Source: CAYSCW01 sp964449165
GTDB taxonomy: Bacteria; Acidobacteriota; Aminicenantia; Aminicenantales; Aminicenantaceae
DNA: 52,116 nt
Direction of reading: 5' to 3'
Assembly: GCA_964449165.1 (NCBI GenBank)
Contig: CAYVAT010000022.1
Coordinates: forward strand, 1 to 52,116
Shown one piece after another: positions 8,388 to 16,969 of this stretch (position 1 is the stretch's first letter; every line of letters begins with the position of its first letter). The notes beneath the pieces were generated by a model. It was not told where the DNA came from and made no database searches. It worked only from the letters and a program-made list of their open reading frames with translations. The translations under genes and the position numbers were made by a program.

Positions 8388-8486
8388 TTAAACGCAAAAA
8401 GATATCACTATCAAGGCTGCAACGGCGCCGATCAGAATCAGGGCAACAACAGTGCCGGGATGCGTTTTCTTTAACAGTTTCGCCAT
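8388..8486 (-). CDS. 32-aa single-helix membrane microprotein
   Basis: ATG at 8486 with an excellent AGGAGGG ribosome binding site 4 nt upstream. The product is 32 aa: a short basic N-terminus (MAKLLKKTHPG) and one hydrophobic helix of about 20 residues (TVVALILIGAVAALIVI) ending SFCV. No known family is recognised. It lies between the FtsX permease and the sigma factor, all on the minus strand. The strong binding site and clean lysine-then-helix layout make it likely to be translated; a role as a small regulator or subunit of a membrane protein is speculation. Confidence 0.6.
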   Translation of the reverse strand: MAKLLKKTHPGTVVALILIGAVAALIVISFCV

Positions 8487-8657
8487 GATGCCCTCCTGAA
8501 AATTAAAGCAATATATTTCTATTGTTGTAAACGTATTATTAATAAAAAAAGTTCCGTCTCTGAGGAAAGAATACTGATTTTCAGATTTTTACCCTCTTGG
8601 TCTTTCTCTGCCAGACAACAGTCGCTGAGCTTTCTTTAAGCCTCTACTCTTTATATT
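8487..8657. other. spacer between permease gene and microprotein
   Basis: Within the 481-nt stretch 8177-8657 the only gene-like object is the 32-aa ORF. The stretch also holds a GTTCCGTCTCTGAGG motif (8551-8565) whose first 11 bases recur at 39951-39961, downstream of the PBP1A gene. No terminator or RNA gene is evident. Confidence 0.4.
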
Positions 8658-11009
8658 CTACTCATATCTCAGCGAATCTACAGGATTAGCCACAGCTGCT
8701 TTAATGGATTGAAAGCTGATGGTGAGAATAGCAATGGTGAGGGTTATTATCCCTGCAGCGATAAAAATCCAGATACTCAAAGGACTGCGATAGGCAAAAT
8801 TTTGAAGCCATTTGCTCATGGCATAGTAACCGATCGGCCAAGCGATGACATTGGCTATGACAACAAGCCTTGTGAAATCTTTAGCTAATAGGACGATGAC
8901 ATTGGATACTGACGCTCCGAGAATTTTGCGTATTCCGATTTCCTTTGTCCTCCTGGCTATGGCAAAAGAGGCTAAGCCCAGAAGTCCTAAACAGGCGATG
9001 AAAATTGCCAAGAAGGAAAAGGAGTTCAAGAGTTTGCCTAATCTATCTTCCAAGCGATACATATCATCAAGATCGCTGTCCAGAAAATCGTATTCGAACG
9101 GTGTATGCGGGGAAAATTCCATGAATTTGTTTTTTATGAAATTCAAAGTTCTACTGATATTATGGGGAGAAATCCTCAGGGAAAAATGGTAACCTCCTTC
9201 CGGGTGAAGCACCAGTGCCAGGGGCAGGATTTTTTGATGAAGAGAATCAAAATGAAAATCTTTCATGACACCTATCACTGTGCCCATAGACCAGCCAGAC
9301 CTCTCAACTTGAAACTGTTTTCCGACTGGCCTTTCCCATCCAAAGGCCTTGACTGCCGATTCATTGAGAATGTAGGCAGATTCCTCATCTGATGAGAATG
9401 TCTTAGAGAAATTTCTTCCCTCCAGGATATCTATATCGAATGTCTTGATGAAATCATAATCGACAGAATACCAGGCCATCATGAAGTCTTCATCCTCCTT
9501 CCTGCCTTCCCAGTCGACACTCTGATGAGGATGGCTTCCAGGGGAAAATGAGGAAATTGAGGCGCTTAAGATATTGGGTTCCTTCAGTAATTCAGCCTTA
9601 ACATATTCATATTTTTGTTTGAGTTGGGAGTCATATATGGGAATATTGACGACATGGTCCTTGTTGAATCCCAAGTCTTTATTCCTGATGTAGTTTAGCT
9701 GGTTATAAATGACAATGGCGCCGGTGATGAGGATGATTGATGCAGCAAACTGAAAGATGACGAGAAAACTTCGCAGGAGTGAAACGCGAGAGCCTGATTT
9801 GAGTTCCCCTTTTAAAGATTGAGCGGGTTGCAGGGTTGATTGATAGAAAGCAGGGTAACTGCCTGATATGAGACTCACTAACAGGGCTATTCCTATGACG
9901 CTCATTATAAAATACAGGTTTTGAAAATTGCTGAAATGCAATTGAGTCATAACGAGCGAGTTAAACCAGGGCAAGATTAACCTTATGAAGAGAAAGGCTA
10001 AAGGAAGAGCGATAAAAGTGAGCACCGCGGATTCTCCTATGAATTGTTTGATCAATTGATGCCGCTGTGCACCGATGACCTTTCTCATTCCGATTTCTGT
10101 TACTCTGGTTGATGACTGAGCGATGGAAAGGTTTGTAAAGTTTATGCAAGCAAGTAAGAGGATAATGATGCCTATAGTCAAGAACAGATAGATGTATTTG
10201 ATTTTGCCCTGTGTTTCAAGGTTAATTTTGGTCAGGGATTGGAGATGAAACATTCTGGTGCTTGTATCTTCACCTCGATATTTTTTTATAAACCCTGTTG
10301 ATTTTTTCTCGAATTCTTCAACAGGAAAATCTTTTTGAAGGAGGATATAGGTCTGGAAATTCCAGGCCGCCCAGTTTTCCAAATAATTAAAATTGGAAAA
10401 GTCGTTTATCAGGTCAAAACGGATAAGAAAATCAAATTCCAGATGTGAATTAGGAGGAGCATTTTCGGCTATTCCTGAGATTTTAAAATCAAACCGGTTC
10501 CAGAATGTAAGAATTTTTCCCGTGGGATCTTCACCGCCAAAATATTTCTCTGCCATTTCTTTGGTTATAACGATCGAATCGCGATTAGAGAGGACGGTTT
10601 TTGGGTTGCCTCGGATCAAAGGAAAAGAAAAGACTTCCAAGAATGACGGATCGGCCATGTAAACGCGGCTCTCTACAAAGCTTTGATCTTTTTGCCTGAT
10701 AATAGCTCTGATCCTATACAGCCTGACTGTGTTTTGTACTTCTGGAAAGTCGTTGATGAGAGCAGGAGCAACTGGGGCTGCAGTGGTATTGTGAACCTGC
10801 GTTTGACCTTCAATCGACCATTCTGTCGTGATCCTGTAAATCTGATCCGATTTTTCATGAAACCTGTCATAACTGAACTCATGCTGGACATAGAGGAAGA
10901 TCAAGAAAAAACAGGCCATTCCCACGGAAAGCCCTAAAATATTGATCAGGGAGTAAGCCTTATGTCTTCTGATGTTTCTAAAAGCGACCTTAAGATAATT
11001 TCTAATCAT
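8658..11009 (-). CDS. FtsX/MacB-type ABC transporter permease
   Basis: 783 aa from the ATG at 11009, preceded by GGAGGGGG at ideal spacing; the 14 residues further upstream are not needed. It has an N-terminal helix after MIRNYLKVAFRNIRRHK, a large periplasmic MacB_PCD domain, three helices, a second periplasmic domain and three C-terminal helices with the FtsX signature RRTKEIGIRKILGAS. This is the duplicated-permease form common in Bacteroidota and Acidobacteriota-like genomes. It would export a peptide, lipid or macrolide-like compound, or transmit mechanical signals. No ATPase or membrane-fusion gene is next to it, so the partner must be elsewhere. Confidence 0.92.
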   Translation of the reverse strand: MIRNYLKVAFRNIRRHKAYSLINILGLSVGMACFFLIFLYVQHEFSYDRFHEKSDQIYRITTEWSIEGQTQVHNTTAAPVAPALINDFPEVQNTVRLYRIRAIIRQKDQSFVESRVYMADPSFLEVFSFPLIRGNPKTVLSNRDSIVITKEMAEKYFGGEDPTGKILTFWNRFDFKISGIAENAPPNSHLEFDFLIRFDLINDFSNFNYLENWAAWNFQTYILLQKDFPVEEFEKKSTGFIKKYRGEDTSTRMFHLQSLTKINLETQGKIKYIYLFLTIGIIILLLACINFTNLSIAQSSTRVTEIGMRKVIGAQRHQLIKQFIGESAVLTFIALPLAFLFIRLILPWFNSLVMTQLHFSNFQNLYFIMSVIGIALLVSLISGSYPAFYQSTLQPAQSLKGELKSGSRVSLLRSFLVIFQFAASIILITGAIVIYNQLNYIRNKDLGFNKDHVVNIPIYDSQLKQKYEYVKAELLKEPNILSASISSFSPGSHPHQSVDWEGRKEDEDFMMAWYSVDYDFIKTFDIDILEGRNFSKTFSSDEESAYILNESAVKAFGWERPVGKQFQVERSGWSMGTVIGVMKDFHFDSLHQKILPLALVLHPEGGYHFSLRISPHNISRTLNFIKNKFMEFSPHTPFEYDFLDSDLDDMYRLEDRLGKLLNSFSFLAIFIACLGLLGLASFAIARRTKEIGIRKILGASVSNVIVLLAKDFTRLVVIANVIAWPIGYYAMSKWLQNFAYRSPLSIWIFIAAGIITLTIAILTISFQSIKAAVANPVDSLRYE

Positions 11010-11131
11010 TTCCCCCTCCCGTAAATAGAGTTTTTTATAAAGGAAGGACACAACAATATCATTTGTATAAAGACGCAGAGGAAGAGGAAAAGGTTGGCAA
11101 GATTAAGAAGAGAGCTGTTTGTTAGCTTATT

Positions 11132-11338
11132 CTAGTCCTTATATTTAAAGGAGACTTTGACTTTTACCCGGTAAGCTGAGACCTTTCCGTCCTCCACTTT
11201 CATGTCCAATTCAGTCACTTCCGCGATTCTCAAATCCTTGAGTGACTTACTGGCTGTTTCCACAGCGTTCTTGGCCGCTTCTTCCCAAGAGTTGGGACTT
11301 GTGCCGATGAGTTCGATAACCTTGTATACACTCTCCAT
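11132..11338 (-). CDS. dodecin family flavin-binding protein
   Basis: 68 aa, the normal length for dodecin. The N-terminal VYKVIELIGTSPNSWEEA stretch, helix KNAVETASKSL and the three-strand C-terminal part (ELDMKVEDGKV, YRVKVKVSFKY) match the dodecin fold, which assembles as a dodecamer and stores or buffers flavins. GGAGGG precedes the ATG. It is transcribed divergently from the kinase gene. Confidence 0.9.
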   Translation of the reverse strand: MESVYKVIELIGTSPNSWEEAAKNAVETASKSLKDLRIAEVTELDMKVEDGKVSAYRVKVKVSFKYKD

Positions 11339-11520
11339 ACTATCCCTCCAAAGAAATAATTTAGTTACATTAAAGAAATTTTACCCGGAATCTCAAAAAC
11401 ACTCAAATAAAAAAAAATATTTGAATAGTTATCGCCATTAGCGTTCAAGAATATCAATGTGCGATTTCACTCTCAACAGGCAATTTAAGCTTATCTAGAG
11501 CGTTTTCAATATTTCTTTGT

Positions 11521-11526
11521 TATAAT
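11521..11526 (+). promoter_or_regulatory. possible -10 box (TATAAT) for the kinase-GH127 gene
   Basis: A consensus TATAAT ends 21 nt before the ATG at 11548; no good -35 hexamer is visible 17 nt upstream. A weak TTAGG lies between the box and the start. Confidence 0.35.
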
Positions 11527-11547
11527 ATATTAATTAGGTAAAAAAAC

Positions 11548-14500
11548 ATGAAGTGCCCTGAATGTCAGTTTGAAAACCCTGCCAATACACACTATTGCGG
11601 TAAGTGTGGAACAAAATTAGTGGCCTCCAAGCAAATCTCCTTCTCTCAAGCTGAGACCATGGGGACGACTGCCGATGAACTTACCAGGGGGAGCACTTTT
11701 GCAGGTAGATATGAGGTTATCGAGAAACTGGGTGAAGGAAGATTGGGGAGAGTGTACAGGGTTTTCGATACCAGGATAAAGGAAGAAGTGGCTCTAAAAC
11801 TCTTGAGGCCAGAAATTACCTCTGACGAAAAGACAGTCGAACGCTTCAGCAATGAATTGAAATTGGCCCGCAAGATCGCCCATAAGAATGTTTGCCGCAT
11901 GTATGACCTCGGCGAAGAAGGGAAAATTCACTACATTGCTATGGAATATGTGCCTGGAGAAAATCTTAAAAGCATGATCAGGATGATGGGGCAATTGAGT
12001 CCAGTTCAGGCTATTTCTATCGCCAAGCAGGTGTGCGAGGGGCTCATGGAGGCACATAGTCTGGGTGTCCTCCATCGTGATATAAAGTCCGGCAATATAA
12101 TAATAGGCAGCCAGGATGGGAATGCCCGGATCATGGACTTTGGAATTGCACGCTCGCTTAAAGCAAATGGAATAACCGGAGTGGACGTGATAGTTGGGAC
12201 GCCAGAGTACATTCCCCCCGAACAATTGGAAGGGCAAGAGGCAGATCAGAGTTCTGATCTCTATTCTCTGGGTGTAACACTATTTGAGATGGTGACAGGC
12301 AGGTTGCCGTTTGAAGGGGAGACTTCCTTATCTGTAGCGGTAAAGCACAAAACTGAGCCGCCGCCAGATCCGAGGAAATTCAACACTCGGGTTCCTGAGG
12401 CTCTAAGTCGAGTCATTCTCGAGTGCATGGAGAAGGACAGGGATAAGCGGTACAAGACAGCTAGGGAGCTATACGATGATTTGTCCGAAATAGAGAAACA
12501 GATATCTGGGATAAAGGAGAGTTCTCCAAAGGAGAAAGCCATCACTTTGAAGAAGGAGGGATCACGGTTCAGAAAGTGGTGGGGGGTAGTCGGGATATTT
12601 TTAGTGGCAGTCATTGGAGTCAGTATAGGAATTCTACTTACCCGAAAGGAGAATGCATCCCCTGTTCCTGGTGAGAAGATGCTTGTGGTCTTACCGTTTG
12701 AGAACTTGGGACCTCCTGAAGATGCATATTTTACAGATGGGTTGACTGATGAGCTTAACAACCGTCTATCAGTATTATACGGCCTAGGAGTTATTTCCCG
12801 GTCCAGTGCCACACAGTACAAGAATACGAAGAAGACCGTCGAGCAAATCGGCGAGGAGCTCGGGGTGGAATATATTCTTGAAGGGAGTGTGCGTTGGGAC
12901 CGGAGCCAGAGAGGTCAAGGCCGCGTTCGTGTCACACCGCAGCTTATCCGGGTCTCGGATAACACTCATCTCTGGTCTGAAAACTATGACAGGGTTATAG
13001 AAGACATCTTTTCAGTCCAGTCTGATATCGCTGAAAAAGTCATAAAGAAGTTAGATCTTGCCATACTGGAGCCCGAACGTAAGGCTCTACTAGCCAAGCC
13101 GACAAATAACTTTAAAGCCTTTGACTATTACCTTCGCGCAGGGAAAAAGCTTATCAGCGGATGGAGCAGCTTAGATCCTCAAGAGTTTGAACAAGCTGTT
13201 GAGCTGTATGAAAAGGCGATAGATTTGGATCCTGGCTTTACTTTAGCTTACGTATCTCTTTCTTTTGCCCATATAACGGCATATTCGGTCGGAGTTGACC
13301 GTACCCCTGAGCGGCTGGCAGGATCGAAAGATGCCATAGATAAAGCACTTGAGCTTGAGCCTAATTTCCCCAGTGCGAAAAATGCACTGGCATTTTACTA
13401 TTATTGGGGATTCCAGGATTATGAAAGGGCGCTTGAAATTTTTGAATCGGTCCAACGAGCCTGGCCAAACTTCACCTCCCCATACGTTGGATATATCCTG
13501 CGGCGCCAGGGAAAATGGGAAGAATCTATAGCGAATGTTAAAAAGGCATTCAAGCTCAATCCTCTTAGCGAAGGCATCGCCATTCAACAGGGCAGTTCTC
13601 TGTTAGCCATGAAAAGATATGAAGAGGCTGAAGAATGGTTCGACCGCGCCAGTTCGATTGCCCAGAATCCTTATGATGCGCGATTAGCGAAAGTGGATGT
13701 CGCCGTCCTCTCAGAAGCAAATACTCAAAGGGCCCGAGCCTTGCTGGAGAGATTGCCTCATAATCGGATGACTGATCATAATTGGTTTACTCTTTTGATG
13801 CTCGAGCGGAAATTCCAAGAAGCGCTGGATCATATTGCTTCCTTATCCTACGATTCTTATTATTGGGTTGGCTTCTATTTTAATAAAAATCTTTCTTATG
13901 CCTCTGTTTATCAGGCAAAGAAGGATTTTTCGATGATGAAGATGTATGGGGAAAAGGCACGTCTTGTTATTGAAGAAACCCTGAAAAAAAATCCGGGCGA
14001 TCCGAGGCTTCATGCAGCACTTGGCCTCGCTTATGCATACGAAGGTCAAAAAGAGGAAGCTATTCGAGAAGGAAATCGAGCAGTCGAGCTTTACCCGGAG
14101 TCACGAGATGCTGTAGAAGGACGTTACTATGTCCTGAACTTAGCCCAAATTTATACTCTAGTCGGTGAATATGACGAGGCAATCAACAAATTGGAATACC
14201 TGTTGTCTATTCCTTCTGGAGACTTGATTTCTGTTCCTCTTTTGCGAATCGATCCAGCCTGGGATCCGCTGCGCGAGCATCCAAGGTTTAAACGGTTAGT
14301 GGAAGAAAATTCAGAAAAAGAAAGGAGAGATTATCCGGTAAAACCTCTCTCCTTCACAGATGTCAAGATCCATGATGATTTCTGGCTTCCGCGGATGGAG
14401 ACCAATCGCACTGTTACCATCCCCTTTGCCTTCAAGAAGTGCGAGGAGACAGGTCGCATCGATAATTTTGCCAAAGCCGGAGGTTTAATGCCGGGTAAAT

Positions 14501-16221
14501 TTGTGGGCATAAGATACAATGACTCTGATGTGTTCAAGATCATGGAAGGCGCTGCCTATTCCCTGGCTCTTCATCCAGATCCTGAACTCGAGAAATACAT
14601 GGACGACCTCATCGAAAAGATTGCCGCTGCCCAGGAGGATGACGGCTATCTCTACACGGCGCGTACTATCGACTCCCAGCATCTTCCTCCAGGAACAGGC
14701 GAGGAACGTTGGTCAAACTTGGGATCCAGCCATGAACTCTACAACGTCGGACACATGTATGAGGCAGCCGTGGCTTATTATCTTGCTACCGGTAAACGCA
14801 GTTTTCTGGATATTGCCAAGAAGAGTGCAGACTTCATTGCCAGTGTGTTTGGCCCAGATAGAAAACAAGGATTTCCCGGTCATCAGGAAATCGAGATTGG
14901 GCTGATAAAACTCTACCGGACAACAGGTGAGGAAAAGTACCTGAAACTGGCGAAATTTTTTCTGGATGAGAGAGGTCGAATCAAACATGAAAAAAAGTTT
15001 GCTGAGACCTCAGCCTTTTCTATCTATAACCAGGATTGGTACCTTCAGGCACACAAACCCGTGACAGAACAGGATGAGGCCGTCGGGCACGCTGTAAGGG
15101 CCACATACATGTACTCGGGAATGGCGGATGTGGCTGCGCTCACTGGAGATGTCGAATACCTCCATGCCCTCGACCAGATCTGGAAGAATGTGGTCTCGAA
15201 GAAGATATACATAACAGGTGGAATCGGCTCCCGTCATGAAGGAGAGGCCTTTGGCGAAAACTACGAACTCCCCAACGCCACAGCCTATAATGAGACCTGT
15301 GCGGCCATAGGAAATGTTTTCTGGAACTACCGGATGTTTCTCCTCCACGGAGACGCTAAGTACATCGATGTCTTGGAGCGCACTCTCTACAACGGACTGC
15401 TCGCGGGCGTATCTCTGAGCGGCGACCTCTTCTTCTATCCCAACCCTCTGGAGTCGGACGGCAAATTCCTGTTCAACCAGGGGGAGGCTACCCGAAAACC
15501 ATGGTTTGACTGCGCCTGCTGTCCTGTGAATGTCGCCCGATTCGTGCCTTCCATTCCGGGGTATGTGTTTGCCCAGCAAGACGATGTTCTTTATGTTAAT
15601 CTGTTCATCCAGGGAAAGGGGAAGGTACAACTCGGAGAGAATGTGGTGTATGTCACCCAGGAAACACGCTATCCTTGGGAAGGAAAAGTGAGGATCTCCA
15701 TCGAGCCAGAGAAGCCGGAAGAGTTCTCTGTTTATATCAGGATACCCGGCTGGGCCAGAAACGAGCCGATTCCGAGCGATCTGTATTCCTACTTGAGCCC
15801 CAGTAAGGAAAAACCTGCACTCAGAGTGAATTCAGAAGTGTGGGAGCTGAATATGGAGAAGGGATTTGCCCGTATTCAGCGCGAGTGGCAGAAAGGAGAT
15901 ATGATTGAGCTTGATCTTCCCATGCCTGTGCAAAGAGTTGTAGCTCATGAGGCAGTCAAGGACGATGTGGAAAAAGCTGCTTTACAGAGAGGCCCCCTTG
16001 TCTATTGCCTGGAAGGAATGGATAACGGAGGAGAGGTGCTCCGTCGCACTGTTACGGATGATTTGGAGTTTGATGTGGAATTCAATCCTGATCTGCTTGG
16101 CGGCATCAATGTGCTAAAAAGCCGGGGTAAGGGAAACAGAGAAAGCCTTGTTGCCATTCCTTATTATGCCTGGTCTCACCGAGGCGTGGGGGAAATGGCT
16201 GTCTGGCTTCCCCGGGAATAA
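11548..16221 (+). CDS. Ser/Thr protein kinase - TolB-like - TPR - GH127 glycosidase fusion
   Basis: 1557 aa in one open frame. Order: zinc ribbon (C3, C6, C17, C20); protein kinase about 55-315 with glycine loop G62/G64/G67, Lys84, HRD at 176-178, Asn183, DFG at 197-199; one membrane helix about 345-364; TolB/FlgO-like domain about 378-510; TPR-like repeats about 520-915; then from about 931 a complete GH127 (DUF1680, beta-L-arabinofuranosidase) domain of some 625 aa. GH127 catalytic and zinc residues, known from HypBA1, have equivalents: Glu1233 (acid/base position), Glu1249, Cys1251, Cys1324 (nucleophile position) and Cys1325. Topology would place the kinase in the cytoplasm and the TPR and GH127 parts in the periplasm. 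The join comes directly where a free kinase-TPR protein normally ends and a mature GH127 begins. The fusion could be real or come from loss of a stop and signal peptide. Confidence 0.9.
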   Translation: MKCPECQFENPANTHYCGKCGTKLVASKQISFSQAETMGTTADELTRGSTFAGRYEVIEKLGEGRLGRVYRVFDTRIKEEVALKLLRPEITSDEKTVERFSNELKLARKIAHKNVCRMYDLGEEGKIHYIAMEYVPGENLKSMIRMMGQLSPVQAISIAKQVCEGLMEAHSLGVLHRDIKSGNIIIGSQDGNARIMDFGIARSLKANGITGVDVIVGTPEYIPPEQLEGQEADQSSDLYSLGVTLFEMVTGRLPFEGETSLSVAVKHKTEPPPDPRKFNTRVPEALSRVILECMEKDRDKRYKTARELYDDLSEIEKQISGIKESSPKEKAITLKKEGSRFRKWWGVVGIFLVAVIGVSIGILLTRKENASPVPGEKMLVVLPFENLGPPEDAYFTDGLTDELNNRLSVLYGLGVISRSSATQYKNTKKTVEQIGEELGVEYILEGSVRWDRSQRGQGRVRVTPQLIRVSDNTHLWSENYDRVIEDIFSVQSDIAEKVIKKLDLAILEPERKALLAKPTNNFKAFDYYLRAGKKLISGWSSLDPQEFEQAVELYEKAIDLDPGFTLAYVSLSFAHITAYSVGVDRTPERLAGSKDAIDKALELEPNFPSAKNALAFYYYWGFQDYERALEIFESVQRAWPNFTSPYVGYILRRQGKWEESIANVKKAFKLNPLSEGIAIQQGSSLLAMKRYEEAEEWFDRASSIAQNPYDARLAKVDVAVLSEANTQRARALLERLPHNRMTDHNWFTLLMLERKFQEALDHIASLSYDSYYWVGFYFNKNLSYASVYQAKKDFSMMKMYGEKARLVIEETLKKNPGDPRLHAALGLAYAYEGQKEEAIREGNRAVELYPESRDAVEGRYYVLNLAQIYTLVGEYDEAINKLEYLLSIPSGDLISVPLLRIDPAWDPLREHPRFKRLVEENSEKERRDYPVKPLSFTDVKIHDDFWLPRMETNRTVTIPFAFKKCEETGRIDNFAKAGGLMPGKFVGIRYNDSDVFKIMEGAAYSLALHPDPELEKYMDDLIEKIAAAQEDDGYLYTARTIDSQHLPPGTGEERWSNLGSSHELYNVGHMYEAAVAYYLATGKRSFLDIAKKSADFIASVFGPDRKQGFPGHQEIEIGLIKLYRTTGEEKYLKLAKFFLDERGRIKHEKKFAETSAFSIYNQDWYLQAHKPVTEQDEAVGHAVRATYMYSGMADVAALTGDVEYLHALDQIWKNVVSKKIYITGGIGSRHEGEAFGENYELPNATAYNETCAAIGNVFWNYRMFLLHGDAKYIDVLERTLYNGLLAGVSLSGDLFFYPNPLESDGKFLFNQGEATRKPWFDCACCPVNVARFVPSIPGYVFAQQDDVLYVNLFIQGKGKVQLGENVVYVTQETRYPWEGKVRISIEPEKPEEFSVYIRIPGWARNEPIPSDLYSYLSPSKEKPALRVNSEVWELNMEKGFARIQREWQKGDMIELDLPMPVQRVVAHEAVKDDVEKAALQRGPLVYCLEGMDNGGEVLRRTVTDDLEFDVEFNPDLLGGINVLKSRGKGNRESLVAIPYYAWSHRGVGEMAVWLPRE

Positions 16222-16308
16222 TGAAAGAAGAGGATCTTTAATACTCGGAGAGGTTGCTGTGATTTTTTATGAACCGTGCTTTTGATTCTGCTGGAGGGGA
16301 GGGAAGGA

Positions 16309-16830
16309 CTACCTCTTTTTTCTGGATCGCTGACTCTTCAAATCTTTTTTAGCTTTTTCAGCGTCTTGCTGGGCTTTCTGGAGTTTCTCGTAGGTTTTGG
16401 CCATCTCTCTTTGAATATCGTCTCTCAACGTCCAGTCCCGGAAGCTGTAGAATTTTTGCCAGAGGCCGTTTATTTTCAAGGTCAAAAGCTCGACATATTC
16501 ATCGGCCTTTTCTGATTTGGCTTCTAATTCCTGGGGACTGACCTGGCTTTCTCTATCGATCTCGGAGGTTTTCACACTTTTTGGACGAACTTGGGCAGCT
16601 AGAGGCTTAGTGCTTTCCGATGTTGGTATGTAAGCTCTGATGATGGTCAAAGCAGGCTCTCTCTTCCTCATTGCCAAATCAACATTGGTCACGACTTTTG
16701 TGCTTTTTTCCTTGAGTTTTGCCCTTCTTTCCTTTTCCTTCTTGGCTGTTTCCACCAGACTCTGGGAGAAAATAAAAGAAGCACATACAAGCGGGCAGAA
16801 TATGATGACAATACCTTTTTTTATACCCAT
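16309..16830 (-). CDS. secreted coiled-coil protein of unknown function
   Basis: 173 aa with a signal peptide at residues 1-22 (ends FIFSQ). The mature protein begins with a Lys/Glu-rich helix (ETAKKEKERRAKL), has a middle low-complexity part and a C-terminal charged helix (about 105-170) expected to form a coiled coil. Similar short secreted proteins with this ETAKKEKERR beginning occur in Acidobacteriota-like genomes as far as I recall; none has a known function. It lies between the GH127 fusion and the debranching-type glycosidase. Confidence 0.65.
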   Translation of the reverse strand: MGIKKGIVIIFCPLVCASFIFSQSLVETAKKEKERRAKLKEKSTKVVTNVDLAMRKREPALTIIRAYIPTSESTKPLAAQVRPKSVKTSEIDRESQVSPQELEAKSEKADEYVELLTLKINGLWQKFYSFRDWTLRDDIQREMAKTYEKLQKAQQDAEKAKKDLKSQRSRKKR

Positions 16831-16852
16831 CTTTCTTTTTTAATGATATCTC

Positions 16853-16961
16853 AAATAAAAGGGGGACACAATACCTATTTCCTGTTTTTTAGAGTTTCAA
16901 ATAAAAGGGGGACAAAATAAAAGGGGAACACAATACCTATTTCCTATTTTTTAGAGTTTCA
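16853..16961. repeat. 45-bp direct repeat with a partial third unit
   Basis: Two near-identical units (16855-16899 and 16917-16961) share AATAAAAGGGG.ACACAATACC, TATTTCCT.TTTTTTAGAG and TTTCA, and a shortened AATAAAAGGGGGACAAAAT unit lies between them. The AATACCTATT core can pair with itself. Similar GGGGACACAATACC sequences often accompany REP-associated tyrosine transposase elements; that link is from memory, and no transposase is present here. Confidence 0.7.
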
Positions 16962-16969
16962 GGGAGAAG

